Shown: positions 19,836 to 22,683 of the stretch, in pieces
Layout: every line of letters begins with the position of its first letter
Numbering within the stretch: the stretch's first letter is position 1
Assembly (NCBI GenBank): GCA_003427395.1
Contig: BFEA01000051.1
Span: forward strand, 4,198,384 to 4,221,066
DNA length: 22,683 bases
Direction of reading: 5' to 3'
Source of the DNA: Chara braunii
Lineage: Eukaryota; Streptophyta; Charophyceae; Charales; Characeae
Translations under genes and position numbers: made by a program
Notes under the pieces: generated by a model
Database searches by the model: none
What the model was told of the DNA's origin: nothing
What the model saw: only the letters and a program-made list of their open reading frames with translations

Positions 19836-20034
19836 TTAATCATCATTAGGAGGATTAGAACTGCTAGAGGTGCATGCTCTATATGGCGGTCTGATCAGGA
19901 CTGAAGAGGTGGTTTTGATCCTTTTTTACTCTTATCAAGCTGTAACACTAAACATTTCTCTGTATAAGGGACGCTGAACCCGATTTTCAGCAGGTGATAC
20001 TCCCCACCAATAGACTGGAGTCTCAACTGGGTGG
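19836..20034 (+). other. LINE copy 2 3' UTR with conserved tail
   Basis: About 200 bp without coding sequence. The block 19968-20022 (ggacgctgaacccg, cagcaggtgat, ctccccaccaataga) matches the 3' tail of the nested LINE at 2598-2653. In the nested copy a poly(A) run follows after about 10 bp. Here the sequence continues without A residues, so the tail was lost or replaced. Confidence 0.75.
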
Positions 20035-20066
20035 TTAGGAATGGCTGCTCTTATCACCATTCCTAA
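20035..20066. other. 10-bp perfect hairpin after the LINE tail
   Basis: ttaggaatgg (20035-20044) and ccattcctaa (20057-20066) form a perfect 10-bp stem with a 12-base loop. It lies between the LINE 3' tail and the inverted-repeat element at 20081. It may belong to either or to neither. Confidence 0.55.
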
Positions 20067-20080
20067 TGACTTCAGTTATG

Positions 20081-20293
20081 TTTTAAACCACTAGTACCTC
20101 GCCCAGTGTTGGGAAATTAAGGAAAACTGACCGTTTTCCCAAACTCCTGAAAATTCGGAAGTCGGGCCCGATGACGGCTGCCATTGATAAATCTGATCGG
20201 CGGCGGTCGTTTCGTTTCGGCCATCCGAAAAGGTCGGAGGCCCACCCGAGGCCCGCTATTTTCCCACACGACAAAGGTACTAGTGGTTTAAAA
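20081..20293. mobile_element. Non-autonomous DNA transposon (MITE) with TTAA-flanked inverted repeats
   Basis: ttttaaaccactagtacct (20081-20099) and its exact reverse complement (20275-20293) form 19-bp inverted repeats. Weaker pairing extends inward to about 38 bp (gtgttgggaaat against attttcccacac). If TTAA is the target duplication (20083-20086 and 20288-20291), the element is 201 bp with termini accactagtacct. That target is piggyBac-like; a TA or TWA target (mariner or Harbinger) cannot be excluded because the site is symmetrical. The interior is CG-rich and non-coding. The right end runs into a stretch of A residues (20290-20305). Confidence 0.75.
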
Positions 20294-20319
20294 AAAAAAA
20301 AAAAAGGTCAAGAAAACGG

Positions 20320-20458
20320 GGTTGTCATGAGACTACTGGGTGGTTTGCATACTCCGGTATACTCGAGCCCAGCAGAGCACAACTACAGACTATTTCACAG
20401 TGTAGGTCAATAGGTTAGGTCACTTGCACGATTCACATAATGTCCTGTGTTCGATACC
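20320..20458 (+). mobile_element. tRNA-related dispersed repeat, copy A (partial)
   Basis: Matches 21875-22015 in the same orientation. Shared landmarks are ctgggtggtttg / ttgggtggtttg, cagcagagcaca, ttcacagt, aggttaggtcaNttgcacga and gtcctgtgtt. It ends in a tRNA-like module with an A-box-like tract (20403-20414) and a pol III B box, GTTCGATACC (20449-20458). The T-stem does not pair well, so this is not a functional tRNA. The 5' half of the repeat is missing; the MITE and its A run lie there instead. Confidence 0.6.
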
Positions 20459-20470
20459 AAACTGTATCTT

Positions 20471-21055
20471 AGGGCTGGTCATCCTCTTAGTGCGTGGTCA
20501 ACGGATTGAGGCTGGCATAGCAGTTTCTTAGTACGGGATGTCGGGAGTGTCAAGAGATACTGCACTTTACCGCAGGGCCGGAACGGGCTCCAGGGACATA
20601 CAAGGGAACGGAGGATTGTCTGCTCTCAGATTACCGTACAACACAGGGCTAATAGATCATCCAGGGTCAATACATACAGTCCATGATTCACAATTGAGGG
20701 TGGGCTATCCTCCTAGTACGTAGCTTAGAGTCGAGGCTGGCATAGCAGTCCTTTGTATGGGATGTCGGGGGTGTCAGGAGATGCTGCACCTTACAACGGG
20801 GCCGGAACGGGCTCCAAGGATATACGAGAGAACGGAGGATCCCCACCTCTCTACCATCAACAGTGATTCAACACCATAGAACACTGTAGTAAGACAACAT
20901 AAGGATAAGAAACTCAGCCCATAACTCATGACCTAGGGTTGGCTATTCTCCTAGTACGTAGCTAGGGTTGAGGCTGGCATAGTAGTTCCTTAGTGCGGGA
21001 TGTCGGGGGGGACATACAAGGGAACAGAGGATACCCAACTCTCTATCATCACCAC
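20471..21055. repeat. Three-copy tandem repeat, unit about 226-238 bp
   Basis: Units start at 20471, 20697 and 20935. Shared order: aggNtNggctatcctcctagt, acgtagct, ttgaggctggcatag, gggatgtcggg, then ggccggaacgggctcca, acatacaagggaac and ggaggat. The third unit lacks the segment from gtcaggagatgctgc to gggctcc. Unit ends vary in length. There is no coding sequence. This could be a small satellite or the body of the tRNA-related repeat expanded in place. Confidence 0.8.
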
Positions 21056-21135
21056 ACAACTATGCTAGATGGGAGTCACTGTGCACCCTCATGAAGGCCT
21101 GTAGTAGCATGTTCATACCTAGCTCCCGAAGTCCC

Positions 21136-21210
21136 CGTGCAATCAGGCTTGCACGGCGTCTGCTTCAACCGGGGCTGAGCAGGGGGTAGGGGTCTATGCT
21201 TAGCCCCGGT
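21136..21210. other. Two adjacent hairpins
   Basis: cgtgcaa (21136-21142) pairs with ttgcacg (21149-21155), loop 6. accggggctgag (21168-21179) pairs with cttagccccggt (21199-21210) with one mismatch, loop 19. There is no T run after either, and no neighbouring gene to terminate. Function unknown. Confidence 0.5.
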
Positions 21211-21293
21211 GCCTGCTACCGTTGTCTGGTCAGGTCACCCCGCCAAGATGGCAATGATTGACGGTCCTGGGTGGTAAACACTAGGGTAGGACA

Positions 21294-21316
21294 GGGGGGG
21301 TGGGGGTGCGGCAGGG
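21294..21316 (+). other. Potential G-quadruplex
   Basis: A run of seven G, a T, five G, then tgcggca and ggg satisfies the four-run G3 pattern with loops of at most seven bases. More G runs follow at about 21333-21347. This is sequence pattern only. Confidence 0.4.
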
Positions 21317-21440
21317 CGAAAAGATGAGAGGAAGGGTGGGTGGGGTCTTCAGAAGGGGTTCATCTGGACAACCGAGTGGCTGAGTACTGTAGGTGACTGC
21401 CATCCGTCTAGTATCCCACCTCTACAACAACTGGGCTTTC

Positions 21441-21511
21441 TAAAAAGAAAAAGGAAAAAAAAAAAGAAGGAAAAAAAAAAAGAAGGAAAAAAAAAAGAAG
21501 GAAAAAAAAAA
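21441..21511. repeat. A-rich array of about 17-bp ggaaaaaaaaaaagaa units
   Basis: Four runs of 9-11 A separated by gaagg. This could be an expanded retroposon tail on the plus strand. The element it would belong to (upstream of 21441) was not recognised. Confidence 0.7.
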
Positions 21512-21632
21512 CACGTACCGCCCAACGAGTTCCGAAAGGCAATAAAAGAGGCGCGACACTTCGTAACAAACACAGGTGTGGTAACTACAGGGGCGAGCAG
21601 TGGTGTGCAGACGGCCTGATTTAAAAAGTCCA

Positions 21633-22015
21633 GTTGATGTAGCTCAGTGGTTAGAGCACCGGTTGGAAATGCGCATTGTGGTATGAGGTTGTGGGTTCAA
21701 ATCTGCAGCCTTGCGCATGGACACCGGCAGGACATTAGATTGACACACGGCTGGACACACACCCCCTTGGGATGACGCAGGTTAGCTATTACAGACACTG
21801 CTACGCACCACCCAAGGGGTAGCTCACGGTTGTTGTATGTTGGGACTGGGCAATGGTAGGGTATCCTGATGTTCTTGGTCTATGGGTGGTCACGCGACTG
21901 TTGGGTGGTTTGTACAGTCTGGTTTACTCAAGCGCAGCAGAGCACAGCTTCAGTACTTCACAGTATATGTCAACAGGTTAGGTCATTTGCACGATTCGCA
22001 TGAGGTCCTGTGTTA
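21633..22015 (+). mobile_element. tRNA-related dispersed repeat, copy B (fullest copy)
   Basis: The head has strong pol III internal promoter boxes: A box TAGCTCAGTGG (21640-21650) and B box GGTTCAAATC (21694-21703), 43 bp apart. Spacing and flanks are tRNA-like, but the acceptor and T stems do not pair, so it is a tRNA-derived head rather than a tRNA gene. The body (21725-21960) matches copy C at 1110-1297 (minus). A second tRNA-like module follows at about 21966-22015 and is shared with copies A and C; its B box is damaged here. Two tRNA-like modules about 270 bp apart suggest a dimeric SINE, or one SINE inserted beside another. Confidence 0.65.
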
Positions 22016-22038
22016 CATGCTGCGCCTGCAACAGGCTG

Positions 22039-22252
22039 CACGGGCCACTTTCAGGCCCGTGACGTTTTCAGGCCGAAAGCCTGAAAACAAGGGCCTACAG
22101 GCCCTGTGGTGTTTCAGCCTAAATCAGGGTCTTTCCGACCCTGAGTCTTTTCAGCCTGAAACTGAGGGCCATTTTCAGGCCCTCATGAGTTCGACCTGCC
22201 CTGAAACTCAGGCACCAAACCAGGGTTTTACCACAGGCCATTCTGGGCCTGT
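22039..22252. other. Array of at least six short perfect hairpins
   Basis: Perfect stems: 22039-22046/22054-22061 (8 bp), 22064-22073/22079-22088 (10 bp, gttttcaggc), 22090-22096/22099-22105 (7 bp, tiny loop), 22124-22131/22137-22144 (8 bp), 22163-22170/22178-22185 (8 bp) and 22233-22239/22246-22252 (7 bp). Loops are 2-7 bases. Most stems contain aggcc, gggcc or cagg words, and several share ttttcagg/cctgaaa. A 150-codon open frame spans the area but follows from the repeats. Function unknown. Confidence 0.8.
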
Positions 22253-22683
22253 TTCAAGACAACCCCTGGTTGAGCTTCAACGCCAGGTTCGGCATTGGCA
22301 AAAGCAGCCTCCTGGACGGGCCAGCACTATATAGGACTGGCCCGCCCTGCAGGCTGCAGGTAGTTCATTGGGACTTCCCAGGCAGGCATGAGGTAGTCTT
22401 CAGGATTCGGCAGCAGCACTCTGGAGGAGCACTGCAGTAGTAGTAGTTGCGTTAGCTGTAGTCTACAGCACAGGGCGCTAGTAGGAGCTAGAGTAGTACC
22501 GGAGAGAGAGAGAGATTGGGCGGAGGCCAGGGAGACTTACCTGCAGCACCATAGCTCCAGCTTCGTCCTCGAGGTACCTGCAGCACAGCGCCAACTTCAC
22601 AAGTTTTTTTTTTTTTTTTTTTTTTTTTTCAATGATGTCGGAATTTTTACTGCAGCATTTTTTTTTATTTTTTTTTTAATGAT
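22253..22683. repeat. Right margin: GA microsatellite and long T runs, no gene
   Basis: No gene is recognised. Positions 22502-22515 are (GA)n. Positions 22604-22629 are an uninterrupted T run, and 22658-22677 is T-rich. Either T run could be the poly(A) tail of a minus-strand retroposon continuing beyond or ending at the window. acctgcagcac occurs twice, near 22540 and 22577. Confidence 0.6.

Larger units (their letters stand above)
15345..20034 (+). mobile_element. Degenerate L1-type LINE retrotransposon, copy 2
   Basis: Homologous to copy 1 but on the plus strand. It starts inside the endonuclease domain (ITEQIRGVGGKSWPD, parallel to FDQLRGIGGREWPD in copy 1). ORF1 and the first endonuclease residues are absent, as in a 5'-truncated insertion or a later break. 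An A-rich stretch (15320-15330) precedes the start. It keeps the C-terminal end of ORF2 and a 3' UTR that copy 1 has lost. It ends about 20020-20034 without a poly(A) tail. No convincing target duplication was found. It has no RNase H domain that I can see. Confidence 0.9.

Noticed and set aside
15320-20034. Target-site duplication for LINE copy 2
   Set aside because: I compared the sequence before 15345 with that after 20022 and found no repeat longer than expected by chance. The MITE and other sequence may have removed it.
21633-21710. Functional tRNA gene
   Set aside because: The A and B boxes are good, but the acceptor and T stems do not pair and no proper anticodon arm could be drawn. 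It is treated as the head of a tRNA-derived repeat.
22039-22252. CRISPR array
   Set aside because: Hairpin stems differ from one another, there is no fixed-length repeat and spacer pattern, and the genome is eukaryotic.
21882-22334. 150-codon open frame on the plus strand
   Set aside because: It runs through the tRNA-related repeat and then the hairpin array. Its residues follow the repeat words (Gln/Pro/Ser-rich) and no domain is visible.

Overview
The window looks like nuclear DNA from a eukaryote with a repeat-rich genome, most likely a land plant. The best evidence is a retrocopied U6 snRNA (14323-14819, minus strand). Its two halves follow the plant form of U6 better than the animal or yeast forms. 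The long elements are L1-type LINEs with an APE endonuclease, a reverse transcriptase and a C-terminal CCHC finger, as in plant LINEs. No intact host protein gene is visible. All similarities here were found by eye, so identities are approximate.

Layout. Positions 1-2055 hold small repeats: a 28-bp direct repeat, a foldback element (634-774), a 113-bp tandem repeat and a tRNA-related dispersed repeat on the minus strand (1020-1297). Positions 2056-10308 are a decayed LINE on the minus strand, with ORF1 on the right and ORF2 on the left. A younger, 5'-truncated LINE fragment (2568-3277) sits inside it, bounded by a 12-bp target-site duplication. Positions 10370-13690 have no recognisable gene and include a degenerate satellite-like field (11861-13190). 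Positions 14308-14834 hold the U6 chimera, flanked by a perfect 15-bp duplication and split by a second retroposon with an A-rich tail. Positions 15345-20034 are a second LINE on the plus strand, missing its 5' part. The two LINEs therefore have their 5' sides facing each other.

From 20081 to the end the window holds a small inverted-repeat transposon, a three-copy tandem repeat of about 230 bp, two plus-strand copies of the tRNA-related repeat, a run of at least six short perfect hairpins (22039-22252) and A- and T-rich tails.

How the parts relate: these are layers of insertion. A LINE-type machinery with target-primed reverse transcription explains the LINE copies, the U6 chimera and the retroposon inside it. 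The two LINEs are related but not recent duplicates: 35 of 49 residues match in the most conserved RT block. Both are full of stops, many where the other copy or the family has tryptophan or arginine. This is what C-to-T decay of methylated DNA would give. Nothing here encodes a complete working protein.
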